A DNA stretch of 64,000 nucleotides from Heterobilharzia americana (Eukaryota > Platyhelminthes > Trematoda > Strigeidida > Schistosomatidae), in assembly GCA_944470555.2 (NCBI GenBank), contig OX104127.1, forward strand, positions 44,939,934 through 45,003,933, read 5' to 3'. Both the position numbers and the translations under genes were made by a program. Under the pieces are notes generated by a model. It saw only the letters and a list, made by a program, of their open reading frames with translations, did not search any database and was not told the origin of the DNA. Shown here in pieces: positions 11,776 through 22,610 of the stretch. The first letter of the stretch is position 1, and each line of letters opens with the position of its first letter.

Positions 11776-14648
11776 GAAGGTATAACATCGAAGTGCTTGG
11801 GATTTGCGAAAGCAGATGGAATGGGAGTGGACTCTCCAAACTGTCAACTGGAGAATCAATAATCTACTCCGGTCACCCAGACGCCAACCACGAGCACACT
11901 GAGGGAGTGGCTATCATGATGTCCTCAAGAGCATCGAAGGCTCTCATGCAGTGGGAACCAATCTCCTCCAGGATCATGACAGCAAGATTCAACTCAAAAG
12001 GAAGAAAGGTCACAATCATACAATGTTATGCACCTACAAATAATGCAGAGCAAGAGAAAAAGGAGGATTTCTACAGACAACTTCAATCAACACTGGACAA
12101 GACGTCAGTTGGCGATATCAAAATTCTGATGGGCGACATGAATGCCAAACTGGGAGGGGACAACACGGGAAGAGAACTAACCATGGGTCGAGAGGCGCTA
12201 GGTGAAATGAATGAGAATGGAGAATTGTTTGCAGAATTCTGCGCATTCAACGATTTGGTGATTGGAGGCAGTGTGTTCAGGCACAAAGATATCCACAAAG
12301 CGACATGGATTTCACCAGATGGACACACTAAAAATCAAATCGACTTTATCTCAATCTCAAGAAAATGGAGACGCAGTCTACTTAACACAAGGTCAAGAAG
12401 AGGAGCAGATGTAGGTTCAGACCACTACCTAGTGCAAGGAACCTTCCAAATCAAGTTAAAAGCCTTCAAGGAAGCTGGTGATAGACCTCAATTCAAGTAC
12501 AACACTCGGAAACTGAAGGATGAAACTACAAAGGAGATCTTCAAGGCAGCCATCAAGACAAAATGGGAGACATCGAGCAACATCCCTGAAGAAACCTGTG
12601 TGGAAGAACACTGGAAGTCTTTGAAAGCTATGTGGAAAGAAACCTGCACAACAGTATTAGGAAGGAAGAAGAAAGAAGACAAGGAATGGATCTCGACGGA
12701 TACCTGGAAGCTGATAGAGGAGAGGAGGATGGTGAAGCAGAAGATAAACCAGTGCAAGGATGCTCAACGACAAGAGGAACTGAGCACAATGTATAAAACA
12801 CTGGACAAAGAAGTGAAGAAGAGTGCACGCAAAGACAAAAGACACTTCTACGAAACACTGGCAAGTGAAGCAGAACAGGCTGCAGGTAAGAGAGACCTGA
12901 CGACATTGTATCAAATAACCAGGTTGCTATCAGGGAAGAGACCAACACAGATGAAACCAATAAAAGATGAAGAAGGAAATTTAATTACAAAAGAAGAGAA
13001 ACAGAGGAAACGATGGGCCGACCACTTCAAGAAGCTCTTGAATCGACCACCACCTGCACTTCGTCCAGAAATACCACCTGCAGCCGCTGAACTACAAGTG
13101 AACATTAATCCCCCAACGAAAATGGAAGTCCTGAACGCCATAAAGCTACTGAAATGTGGGAAAGCAGCAGGACCAGATGGAATACCGCCAGAAGCACTGA
13201 AAACAGATGCAGAGACAACAGCGGACATGCTCACACCACTATTGCAGAAGGTGTGGAAGGAAGAGAAGGTACCTGACGATTGGAAGAAGGGTTACCTTGT
13301 CAAACTGCCGAAGAAGGGAGACCTCAGTGCTTGCAAGAACTGGCGCGGAATCACTCTCCTGTCCACCCCAAGTAAAATATTAAGCCGCATCATCCTGGAG
13401 AGGCTAAGGGATGCACTGGATTCAAAACTGCGACCGGAACAGGCAGGCTTCAGGAAGTACAAATCATGTGCAGACCAAATTGCAACGCTTCGTATCATCA
13501 TAGAACAGAGCATAGAATGGCAATCACCTCTCCACCTCAACTTCATCGACTTTGAGAAGGCCTTTGACAGCGTCGACCGAGAAGTAATTTGGAAACTGCT
13601 TCAATACTACGGAGTACCGCAAACCTTTATCCGCCTCATTCAACAACTATATGAAGATGCCACATGCCAAGTAATCCACAATGGGAAGCTCAGTGATGCC
13701 TTTGAAGTGAAGACAGGAGTGAAACAAGGTTGCCTACTATCCCCCATGATATTCCTGATTGTGGTGGACTGGATCATGCAGCAAACAGTAGGCAGCGAGA
13801 AGAGGGGGATACACTGGACGACGGAAAAGAACCTAGAAGACTTGGATTTCGCCGATGACTTATGCCTAATGTCACATAAACTTGAAGATCTGCAGGCAAA
13901 AACTAACAAGTTGATAGAAGAGGCAGCGAAGACGGGACTTCAGGTGAATATAGAGAAGACAGAAGTGATGAAGATACCGCACCACCACCATCAACAACAA
14001 CAACAACAAACTCCAATCACTGTCAACGGGAGAAACTTGAAGGAAGTAACCTCCTTCACTTATCTAGGAAGCACTGTTTCAACTACAGGCGGGACGGACG
14101 AGGACGTCAAAGTCAGAATCGGAAAAGCAAGACAGGCATTCATTAGCCTGAAACCAGTGTGGAGATCTTCTGCACTCAGCATGCGGAACAAGATACGGAT
14201 TTTCAACACCAACGTCAAGTCAGTGCTCTTGTATGGCTCAGAGACTTGGCGCGTCACGAAAGGTATTTCCAATAAACTACAGACATTCATCAACAACTGC
14301 TTACGCTCGCTGCTGAAGATCAGATGGCCAGAAAAAATAAGCAACAAGGAACTCTGGGAACGAACCAACCAAGAACCTATCACGCAACAAATATGCAGGA
14401 AGAAGTGGAGATGGATTGGCCATGCACTGAGAAGGCCGACTGAGGACATCACGCGTCAGGCCCTCGAGTGGAATCCCCATGGGAAGCGACGAGTTGGACG
14501 TCCGAGGGTGACATGGAGGAGGTCGTGCGAGGAGGAAATGAGAGCTTGTGGGCTGTCGTGGGACCAGGTTCAAAAGATCTCAGAGAACAGAGGTCACTGG
14601 AGGCGTGCTACTGAAGCCCTATGTTCCACTAGGAACCCAAGGGACTAA
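11772..14648 (+). CDS. RTE retrotransposon endonuclease / reverse transcriptase (958 codons)
   Basis: The polyprotein performs target-primed reverse transcription. Residues 1-225 are most of the endonuclease: Glu13 in CESRW, Asp122/Asn124 in GDMNAK, Asp191 in QIDF and SDH at 216-218. Residues 505-700 are the reverse transcriptase: LPKKGD (512-517), WRGITLLST, FIDFEKAFD with Asp593, GVKQGCLLSP (649-658) and FADD at 693-696, the catalytic aspartates. A His4-Gln6 run at 737-746 is encoded by CAC/CAA triplets. The C terminus has the RTE-typical RRKWRWIGHALRR-like and GKRRVGRPRVTWRR motifs. The endonuclease lacks its first strand because of the upstream frameshift, so the protein is probably inactive as it stands although the RT is intact. 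The ATG at 11772 is simply the first after the break. Confidence 0.93.
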   Translation: MRRYNIEVLGICESRWNGSGLSKLSTGESIIYSGHPDANHEHTEGVAIMMSSRASKALMQWEPISSRIMTARFNSKGRKVTIIQCYAPTNNAEQEKKEDFYRQLQSTLDKTSVGDIKILMGDMNAKLGGDNTGRELTMGREALGEMNENGELFAEFCAFNDLVIGGSVFRHKDIHKATWISPDGHTKNQIDFISISRKWRRSLLNTRSRRGADVGSDHYLVQGTFQIKLKAFKEAGDRPQFKYNTRKLKDETTKEIFKAAIKTKWETSSNIPEETCVEEHWKSLKAMWKETCTTVLGRKKKEDKEWISTDTWKLIEERRMVKQKINQCKDAQRQEELSTMYKTLDKEVKKSARKDKRHFYETLASEAEQAAGKRDLTTLYQITRLLSGKRPTQMKPIKDEEGNLITKEEKQRKRWADHFKKLLNRPPPALRPEIPPAAAELQVNINPPTKMEVLNAIKLLKCGKAAGPDGIPPEALKTDAETTADMLTPLLQKVWKEEKVPDDWKKGYLVKLPKKGDLSACKNWRGITLLSTPSKILSRIILERLRDALDSKLRPEQAGFRKYKSCADQIATLRIIIEQSIEWQSPLHLNFIDFEKAFDSVDREVIWKLLQYYGVPQTFIRLIQQLYEDATCQVIHNGKLSDAFEVKTGVKQGCLLSPMIFLIVVDWIMQQTVGSEKRGIHWTTEKNLEDLDFADDLCLMSHKLEDLQAKTNKLIEEAAKTGLQVNIEKTEVMKIPHHHHQQQQQQTPITVNGRNLKEVTSFTYLGSTVSTTGGTDEDVKVRIGKARQAFISLKPVWRSSALSMRNKIRIFNTNVKSVLLYGSETWRVTKGISNKLQTFINNCLRSLLKIRWPEKISNKELWERTNQEPITQQICRKKWRWIGHALRRPTEDITRQALEWNPHGKRRVGRPRVTWRRSCEEEMRACGLSWDQVQKISENRGHWRRATEALCSTRNPRD

Positions 14649-14685
14649 TAATAATAATAATAATAATAATAAACGCAAGCTCGAA
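14646..14685 (+). repeat. (TAA)n tail and right target-site duplication
   Basis: About nine TAA units directly follow the stop codon of the RTE ORF. They run into AATAAACGCAAGCTCGAA (14668-14685), the exact copy of 11429-11446. The element has essentially no 3' UTR. Confidence 0.92.
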
Positions 14686-15297
14686 GGAAACCAAATCAAT
14701 AGCCAAATTCAGTTCAGAGGCTCTCGGTGTACTTTCGTTAACCAGGCGTTCTTTTCACTGTGAGCAATATTCTAGTATAAACAGTAGTTATTAGTCTGGT
14801 TGCAACGTTTACTTCAGACGGTCTGATTGAAAATGAGCATTAGCTTTGAAGACATTGGAATCATTGTTCATATAATTTTGTAAGAACTAGAAACTTGAAT
14901 TCATGTTAATGCATACATAGACTGAACGTCAAGCTTTAATGACGTCTGAAATATCAATTCGTGCATAGGTGACTGAGTATACTTATTCACTAAAAACGTG
15001 TTGATGGCATCGCGTTGATTGTGAAACAAAATCATTGACTATCAAGCTGTTGCATAGAAAAAAGTTGTTTAAATTGATTAGGATGACCGAAACCACTTTA
15101 TGAAGAGACAGACAGAAAAATACTAAGTAGTAATTTTCCGTCTTGATTTCCGTAAGAGTTTTGTGCTAAAACTTAAATCTAATGGCTATGGACTTAGTTC
15201 AGTACAGATCCGAGGATAAGCACTGTTAATTCAGCTTGTAACTATGATGAATAAGTTGATCAGTGCTATCTGATTATCAAAAACGTTTTCGTCTGAC
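14686..15297. other. Unassigned spacer
   Basis: AT-rich DNA with no recognised coding or repeat element between the RTE and an Sm-alpha pair. Confidence 0.5.
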
Positions 15298-15824
15298 TAG
15301 TACTAGTGTTGTCGCTTGTATTATTCTGTCGTTGATAGAACCAAACTGGTTGGTCTCTATTGGTATATGGGCTCCTGCACGGATGGCTCAATTAAATAAT
15401 TGATGGATAGTGGCTGACAGTAGAATCCAGGACACGCGTTTCTTTCTATATGGGACTCGTTAGCTGGATGTACCTGCCTCCCAATGAGTTATGTCGCTCC
15501 CACCGAGACTGGAACTTGGGACCGATTGTTTCAAACCACTGAGCGTTATGCACTAGACCATCGAGCCGTAATAGACACTTCTTGTACAAGCAACAACACT
15601 GAAACTATACCCGTAGCACAAGAAATGGCTATTGTGACTCGACGGTCTAGTGGATAACGCTCTGGCGTCTGAAGTGATCGGTCCTTACTTTCAGTCCCGG
15701 TAGGGACAACATCACTCATTTGGGTATAGTCACATCTAGCTGACGAGTCCCAAATAGGATAAAAAGTGCATCCTGGATTTTACTATAAGCTACTATCCAT
15801 CATTAATGTGATTAGTACTAGTGT
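15298..15824. mobile_element. Head-to-head Sm-alpha pair inside one target-site duplication
   Basis: TAGTACTAGTGT occurs at 15298-15309 and again at 15813-15824. Between them lie a minus-strand Sm-alpha (about 15310-15590) and a plus-strand Sm-alpha (about 15592-15812), joined at their heads with both RNA 3' ends outward. Both contain tRNA-like boxes (GGTCTAGTGGATAACGC in the plus copy). Only the outer borders carry the duplication, so the pair appears to have entered as one event. Confidence 0.82.
15735..15790 (+). ncRNA. Decayed hammerhead in the plus copy of the pair
   Basis: CTGACGA, GTCC-CAAATA-GGAT and a GCATC cleavage region are present. The essential GAAA reads TAAAAA-like, so activity is doubtful. 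The minus copy (about 15425-15485) reads CTAACGA and AAAGAAA-like, and is also decayed. Confidence 0.6.
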
Positions 15825-15939
15825 GTGAAAATTACCATAAGATGGATTTCTAGAAGATGAATAACAGGAAAGTTTATAGTTTTATTCTCACTTTATTGAT
15901 TTTTATTTTCTGCAAACAACATGTTTCTGAATATTTTTC

Positions 15940-16090
15940 ATCGTGAATTGACATCATCTGAGGGATCACTAAGAACCTAGAAGTACTCGGTAGCCATTTT
16001 ATGCTAGTTTAGCATTTTTTTTTCAGCAGTATGCAGTCCGTGAAGAGAAAACATATGGGCAGCGCTCTTAACAGGGGTTCTGTAAGTGAT
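15940..16090 (-). repeat. Second-family SINE remnant
   Basis: TTCATCGTGAATTGACATCA starts the complement of the family tail. Decayed AGCACT/CAGCTGTTT blocks follow, and an AGCAGTATGCAG scrap after a T-run. There is no functional ribozyme core. Confidence 0.5.
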
Positions 16091-17184
16091 GTCCGTTCTT
16101 GATGAAAGTCACCGTGAAGCTAATCAATTAATCAGTCAGTCCTCATGAACGTCTTTCCTTTTGTTCGCAAGAAGGATAACTGAACTTATAAATGTGGTAA
16201 AAACATGAAGTCTACTAAATTATGCCTTCTATTTCTTCTTCTTCGTGTTATTGCCACTATCTTATCCGTTTGTAATTGATATCATCTGAGACAGAAATCG
16301 AAACTTCACTCATCAGAGTACGCATGTAGTAAATAAAATATTTTTCTTTCTTTTGTTAACAATAATTCTTATAAGGGATATTGACTATGAATGAGTTATG
16401 TGTATTTGCCCCACCGTTCTCCTTGCATAATGGAACTGAACATTTAGTTGTAATTACTATTAACTTGAGTCATTTCCAAAATGGTGTGATTTTCATAAAC
16501 AGCTGGATTAAGATGAAGATCTCGGTGCCAGTATGATAGATAGCATTTACATCGATGATAACCTTAAGGTTATTATTATCTTTATTCTGCAAAGGATCGT
16601 TTTATTTCAACAAAGAAGGAGGAAATAACAATTCTATCAAGCCAAAAATGCCATTTTGTTGCATTCAGATAAGTAGAAATGAAAAGAGTTCTGTAGAAGT
16701 GTTCAGGAAATATTTGAAAAAACTTTTGTCTTGCATTGATGGACTACTTAAATTAGATGTGTTAATCTGACAGTCAGTTGTCGTGCAACTGAACTATCCT
16801 ACACTTACCTTCAGCAAAAAGCAAAGATTTTGGTGAAATTTGTAACCAGTGAACGCCATATTTTCCGAATTCAATCCTCTCTAAAAACCATATCTACTAG
16901 CTTAATGTAGATCTCTATAAAGTTATCCAACAGACTGAATAATGATTGAAAGTTTATACTCAAGTTCGACTATTCTCTACTGCAAGGATTGTTGACAATC
17001 ATACTGAAGTGAATATCATTTATTATTGTTATTATTATTAAAATCGATGATCTACTTTCGCTTCTCTCTATAGTGCGATATTCCAAGAATAACTAAATGT
17101 CCTCAGACAATATGATGATCTAGATATCGACATCAACTTTTTACTTGCCAACGGTATAAGTTAGTGAGATTATAATACATAAAA
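16091..17184. other. Unassigned region with a short (ATT)n run
   Basis: A 71-codon ORF at 16555-16770 has no motif. A small ATT/ATTATT tract lies around 17022-17042. No exon-like signals were convincing. Confidence 0.45.
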
Positions 17185-17198
17185 TTGTACATATTATA
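17185..17198. repeat. Target-site duplication of the second RTE copy (its 3' side)
   Basis: TTGTACATATTATA matches TTGTACCTATTATA at 20312-20325 with one mismatch. It lies next to an AATATTATAATATT-like A/T tail on the element's 3' side. Confidence 0.75.
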
Positions 17199-20100
17199 AT
17201 ATTATATTCTTTTTCCCTCGGGTTCCCAGTGGAACATACGGCTTCAGTAGCACGCCTCCATTCCACTCTGTCCTCTGCAGTCTTTTCAACCTGACTCCAC
17301 GACTGCCCACAAGCTTTCATTTCGTCCTCAATCCATCTCCTCCATATCACCCTCGCCTCCGACGCCCAACTCATCGTTTCCCATTTGGATTCCACTCAAC
17401 GTCATGGCCTGGTGCGTAATCTCCCCAGTCAGCCTTCACAGTGTATGTCCAATCCATCTCCACTTTCTTCTGCTGCATATTTGTTAAGTGATAGGTTGTT
17501 GGTTGGTTCGTCACCCGGCCAGAGTTCATTGCTGCTTATTCTTGTTATTCTGGCCATATGATCTCCATCTTCAGTATCGAGTGAGCATAGGCAACTGTTG
17601 ATGAATGTCTGTAGTTTGTTGGAAATGCTTTTCGTGACGCGCCAAGTTTCTGAAACATATAGAAGCACTGACCTGACTGGCATTGGTGTTGAAAATCCAG
17701 ATCTTGTTCACGCTTTATGCTGAGTGCAGTAGATCTGCACACTGATTATTCCAGGTTAATGCAGGAAGGCCTGTCTTGCTGTCTTTCCGATCCTGCTTTT
17801 GACATCCTCGTCTGTACCATCACCACCACCACCACCACCACATCTTTGAGTTTGTGCCACAAGATATTAGACATAAATCATCATCGTTGGTGAAATCCAA
17901 ATCTTAATCTAGGTTTTTTCATCGGTCAAGCCAGTCAGCGTATGCCCATCCTCTCACTCCTCACAGTTTGTTGCATGATCCAGTCCAGTGCAGTTGACCA
18001 CAATCAGGAGAATCATCGGTGTTAGTAGGTGGTAACCTTGTCTTACTCCTTCCTGTCTTCACTTCAAAGGCGTCACTGAGCTTTCCATTGTGGATCACTT
18101 GGCATGTGGCCTCATCATATAGCATACAGCTGTTGAATGAGGTTGATAAAGATATGTGGCACTAAAACCATAGTGCTGAAGTAACTGCCTGACAAATTGC
18201 TTCTCGGTCGACGCTGTCGAAGGCCTTCTCAAAGTCGATGAAGTTGAGGTAGAGAGTTGACTGCCATTCATTCTATGCTCTGTTCTATGATGATGCGTAG
18301 AGTTGCAATTTGATCCGCACATGATTTGTTCTTCCTGAAGCCAGCCATCCTGTTTAGGTAGTAATTTTGAATCCGGACATTGTTTAGTCTCTCCAGGATG
18401 ATGCGGCCTAATATTTTGCATGGGGTGGGCAGGAGCATGAATCCTTGCCAGTTCTTGCAAAGACGTAGGTCTCTTTTCTTTGGGAGTTTGACAAGGTAGC
18501 CCTTCTTACATCCACCGAGTTCCTTCCCTTCCTTCTTGCAAGCCTTCTGCGATAGTGGTGTGAGCATATCCGCTGTTGTCTCTGAATCTGTTTTCAGTGC
18601 TTCTGGTGGGATTCCATCTGGTCCTGCTGCTTTCCTGGATTTCAGCAACTTTATGGCGTTCAAGACTTCACTTCTGCTTTTGTCGGAGGGCATGTGCTCA
18701 CTGGTAGTTCTGCCGTTGCTGGTTATTTGATGTAATGTTGTTAGGTCTCTCTCTGTCTCTCCTACCAGCAGCCTGTTCTGCTTCACTTGCCAATGTCGTA
18801 GAAGTATCTTGCGTCTTTGCGCGCACTCTTCTTCACTTCTTTTTCCAGTGAAGTGTTTTATAGGTTGTGTTCAGTTCCTCTTTTCGTTGTTCATCCCTGC
18901 ACTGCACTGGTTCATCTTCTGCTTCACCATCTTCCTCTCCCTCCTCTATCAGCTTCCATGTGTCCGTCGACATCCCTTCCTTGTCCTGTTTTTCCTTCAT
19001 TCCTAATACGATTATGCAGGTTTCCTCCCACGTCGCTTCCAAAGGGTTCCAGTGTTCTTCCATGGAGGTTTCTTTGGGGATGTTGCTCGATGTCTCCCAT
19101 TTTGTCCTGATGACTGACTGACGTGAAGATGCCCTTTGCAGTTTTGTCCTTCAGTTCAGTTTCTGTTCTTCGTGTTCAACTTGAACTGTGGTCGTCTATC
19201 ACAAGCTTCTGTGAAGGCCTCCAAATTGATTTTGAAAGTAGATCCCTTGCACTAGATAGTGAGTGGTGTGAATCTACCTACAGCTGCTCCCCTTCTTCAT
19301 CTGATCTTGTGTCCAGTGGGCTGGCTGCGTCTCCACTTTCTTCACATTGAGATGAAGTCGATGTGATTTTTAGTGTAGTGTGTCCACCTGGTGAAATCAA
19401 ATCCGTGTTGCTCGCTTTGTGAATATCCTTGTGTTTGTACACACTGCCTCCAATCAGCGAATCGTTGAGTGCGCAGAAATCTGGAAACAGTTCTCGATTG
19501 TCGTTCATCATTTCACCGAGTGCTTCTTGACCCATGATGGATGAGTTCTCTTCCTACGTTGTTCTCTCCCAGTTTGGCATTCATGTCACCCATTAGAATG
19601 AATTTTGATGTCGCCAACTCGGGTGGAGTCTTGTCGAGTGTTGAATGTAGTTGTCTGCAGAATTCCTCCTCCTTCTCTTCATCTGCATTATTTGTAGGTG
19701 CACAGCGTAGCATTGTATGATTGTGACTTTCCTTCCTTTTGATTTGAACCTTGCTGTTATGATCCTGATGCTGGAGGTGATTGGTTCACAGTGGACGGGA
19801 GCCTTTGATGCTCTTGGGGGCATCATGACTCGAAAACTCAGTGTGCTCATGGTTGTCGTTTAGGTGTCAATATCGGAGTAGATTATTCACTCCTCTTCAG
19901 TCGACAGTTTGGAGAGTCCACTTCCATTCCATCTGCAGATTGCCTGTAGGTTCCTAGCACTTCCATGCAATACCTCTTCATCTCTTTTGCAATCTGGGTA
20001 GCCTTGCTAGTTTGAAACATGTTGCGGACATCGCACGTGCCCATGTTTACTTTTGCTTTCATTGAGGGGGAGAAGACACATCGGTCGACTGGCTTCCCAA

Positions 20101-20311
20101 AGTGTCTCACTAGCCGACGTCATTTCGTCACTCCGATTCCAGCGAGGAATAATTTTGTTTCTGTTTTTTATGTTTTGTTTGTGCTTTGAAGTTTGTTTAA
20201 TGGTTGGATTGGTTTTATGGGGTAGGGTTGCTAGCCGTATGCCCAACTTTCCCTCTTTATTGGGACTTAGAAGCGGTTAGTAACTATTCGACTAGTTAAC
20301 CAGGCGAGGTT
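17199..20311 (-). pseudogene. Degenerate full-length RTE copy
   Basis: On the minus strand it starts with the family 5' end (CCTCGCCTGGTTAACTAG) and ends with the C-terminal coding region and CACTGGGAACCCGAGG. It encodes recognisable pieces in changing frames: the TWNVRTM region as CDVRNM, GDMNAKLG (about 19590), GSVYKHKDIHKA, KAAGPDGIPPEALKT, KLPKKRDLRLCKNW, FEKAFDSVDREA and SETWRVTKSISNKLQTF. Many frameshifts and small indels are present. A stretch between the end of the RT core and TDEDVK is missing and replaced by a (GGT)n tract near 17819-17841. It cannot encode an active protein, yet it has target duplications. Confidence 0.9.
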
Positions 20312-20325
20312 TTGTACCTATTATA
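20312..20325. repeat. Target-site duplication of the second RTE copy (its 5' side)
   Basis: TTGTACCTATTATA immediately abuts the element's 5' end on the minus strand and pairs with 17185-17198 (13 of 14 identical). Confidence 0.75.
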
Positions 20326-20639
20326 CCACAGATAAATATCTATTTTTTTTATAGGGAATAGAGGGAAGAGTATTTTGAATAAAGAAGGGATCTTTACGAG
20401 AGAAGATCTTACAAGAAGGTGATATGATAGAAATGTCAACGAAAGACGTAAAGATTTTCTATAAGTAGGAATAAGGTGATCGATCTTTCATTTAACAGGT
20501 CCACGGAGGAAAACAATTAGTAGCCATGATAGTAGAATAATGTAAGTAATATGAGCATAATATGCATTCACTTCACGAAGGAGGAGAAAACTAACATCAG
20601 AATTCCATTCTGAGTTGTCCACATCGGCAGAAAGGATGA

Positions 20640-21620
20640 CGAGACTTTACAAAATAAGTTGTATAGGAACTAAAACACTAATCTTCCTACAGTCCACAGG
20701 AAATACTATGTGAAAACACTATTCTGAAGAGTGAAAACACATTTTCTGAGTTGAAGCACTACAGAAAACCGAAGAAAAATACCTGCACAAAGTGTTCATA
20801 GTCAGTGATCACACACGTAACTTTATCAACAGAACAGAAGACAAATCCATTGTCTCAAACCAATAGACACGTTGGATTACACTACGTCAGGGGTGCCTAA
20901 AAACAGCCGATTGTTTCGTTCGTTTCGAATCGGAATTGCTCACATACCAACGAAATCACTCCACAGGATGTTGTGCAAGTCAAAAGATCCGCTGCCGAAA
21001 GGGGACAGAGCAAATATAATGTACGAAATCAACTGCACAAATTGTTCACACTATGTTGGCCAGTGTAGCCATTGGATTACTCAGAGAATTGATGAAGACT
21101 AACCAACAGTAAAGCGCTATGAAGTCACTTCGTCGGTTTCAACGCATGCAGGTAGTCACTGGGAGAGTGCGGAAACCCCCCAAGAAGGAGATTCAAAAGC
21201 TGAAAGAGAATTTTTAGAAGCATGATATTTCAACGAAAAATCAATCGGCAAACATGGACATGCAGACCCAATGTACAGTCTACTTAGGAAGAAAACAGTC
21301 ATTCGTCAACCAGGAACAAACTGACCAAAAATAAATAATGACATACAACGGAACAGTAACAAACAACACAGTTTCATTCTAACAAAGACTGTCTATCAGT
21401 GTAACCAGAGAAAACTTCATATTAAAGAGGTCAAGACGTGGTAGAAATCTCTTCTCCGACTTATAACTGGACATCACTCAAGGTCAGTGAAAACACTACC
21501 TGCGCATTTACGTAAAAATCGAATATGTTTCACTTCTTCATGAAGTTAGTGTTGAAGATGTTACTAAGCCTAGTGATGAAACGGTCAATATATGTATCAA
21601 ATCTCAGAGAACAACAAACC
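20640..21620 (+). pseudogene. Penelope-like element remnant (RT thumb, GIY-YIG region, 3' end)
   Basis: Plus-strand frames show, in order, a KYLHKVFIVSDHTRNFINR-like linker, then IGIAHIPTKSLHRML, DPLPKGDRANIMYEINC, CTNCSHYVGQ and ITQRIDED. After a frame break, AEREFLEA...SIGKHGHADPMYSLLR follows. Cys-rich IxCxxC...YVGQ followed by R.xE is the pattern of the GIY-YIG endonuclease attached to Penelope-type reverse transcriptases. Stops and frame changes show it is dead. Downstream at 21541-21590 is a hammerhead-like terminal motif and CTCAGAGAACAACAAACC, which matches the ends of the foldbacks at 7459 and 22611. Confidence 0.7.
21541..21590 (+). ncRNA. Minimal hammerhead-like motif at Penelope-like 3' end
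   Basis: TTGAAGA is followed by a hairpin (GTTACTA-AGCC-TAGTGAT) and then GAAAC. This resembles CUGANGA-hairpin-GAAA with one extra U before the hairpin and one core change. Penelope-like elements are known to carry minimal hammerheads. A related motif lies at 58577-58622. Confidence 0.45.
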
Positions 21621-22610
21621 AATGTCATAATATAATCACGAATTTGTAATTGACATTCGACTAAAGTTGACCAATTCCTTCTTGAAATTTTCGTATAAAG
21701 TGCCATTTCAAGGTCTCACTTCGCTTCGATGATTTGCCAATCAGTGACTCAGATAACAAGCTTTAAATGTCCTTCAACATTCTTGGAATACCCCCGTTTC
21801 CGAGATCTTTATATTTTCTTAGTCAGCTTTATATCTGAAGCCATAAACATTTTTCACTAAGAGAGAATGATTTTCAAGACACAGATGATAGTAGTTTGTG
21901 TTTTCTTTAGTCAGAGATAACCAGTTTATTCAATGTAACTTTTTTACGCTTGTTGGTGTGTCTGCACATAAGTATGAACTTGTTATTAATAACTGTTACA
22001 CTCTAAATTCGTGTATTATGTAGCCAGCAGATATCTAGTAGTGTATTGGGTGATGCTACTTTAATTCCATATTAGATTTGTTTATTTGATATACAGAACA
22101 CAGTGATATAGTATTATTTACTTGATAACGTTTCGTGCATTAATTATTAGCACTCATAACCATATTAATGTTACCACACCACTTTCGACATTTGATTTTT
22201 ATAATCCTATCACTTCATATTCTTTACTTTTATTGGTAATAGAAATTTCCATATCTTTAATACCGGTCTTGCGTCAGTGTTACACCTGAGATATGATGGC
22301 AACATGTGGATGATATATTTACTATGTTAAAATCGGAATGTATCAATAGTTTTCTCACACATATAAACTCAGTAGTGGCCGAAATCCAATTCACGTACAA
22401 GGTGGATTGCAAAGTAAAACGTTACATCCCTCTACAAGAAGCCTACACATTCTAACTGGTATCTAGACTTCAGGTCATCTCATCCAGTGTCACGTAAGGC
22501 TGGTTTAGTCAAATGTCTAAATGGCAGAGCTAGTTGTAGGTGCTGTGTTATTACGTGCTGGGTGTAGGTTAGGTGAGAAAAGATTCAGTAATCAATCTCA
22601 CTTGGTCGTT
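21621..22610. other. Unassigned AT-rich region
   Basis: Nothing recognised. 22370-22570 is slightly more GC-rich and may be an unknown repeat, but I see no second copy in the window. Confidence 0.4.

Larger units (their letters stand above)
11447..14667 (+). mobile_element. Near-complete RTE-clade non-LTR retrotransposon
   Basis: A 3.2-kb insertion bounded by 18-bp target duplications. It contains a short 5' leader, an apurinic-endonuclease domain, a reverse transcriptase and a very short 3' end leading into (TAA)n. The domain order, the lack of a long ORF1 and the trinucleotide tail fit the RTE clade, to which the schistosome SR2/SjR2 elements belong. The 5' end (AACCTCGCCTGGTTAACTAG) is shared with the minus-strand copies ending at 20311 and 48989, so it is a genuine full-length start. 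One base deletion near 11765-11772 breaks the reading frame; otherwise it appears young. Confidence 0.92.

Noticed and set aside
11765..11780. ATGA overlap between two RTE frames as programmed termination-reinitiation or frameshifting
   Set aside because: The two minus-strand relatives have one extra base here and read through in one frame, so the overlap is best explained by a deletion.
12083..14573. Many minus-strand ORFs of 77-130 codons within the RTE
   Set aside because: They are antisense shadows of the 958-codon ORF.
11447..14667. Shared 3' end between the RTE and the hammerhead SINEs as a sign of partnership
   Set aside because: The RTE ends in CCAAGGGAC(TAA)n, while Sm-alpha ends in CCACTATCCATCATTAA and the second family in AATAACAACTTGAAAT. 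I see no common tail.
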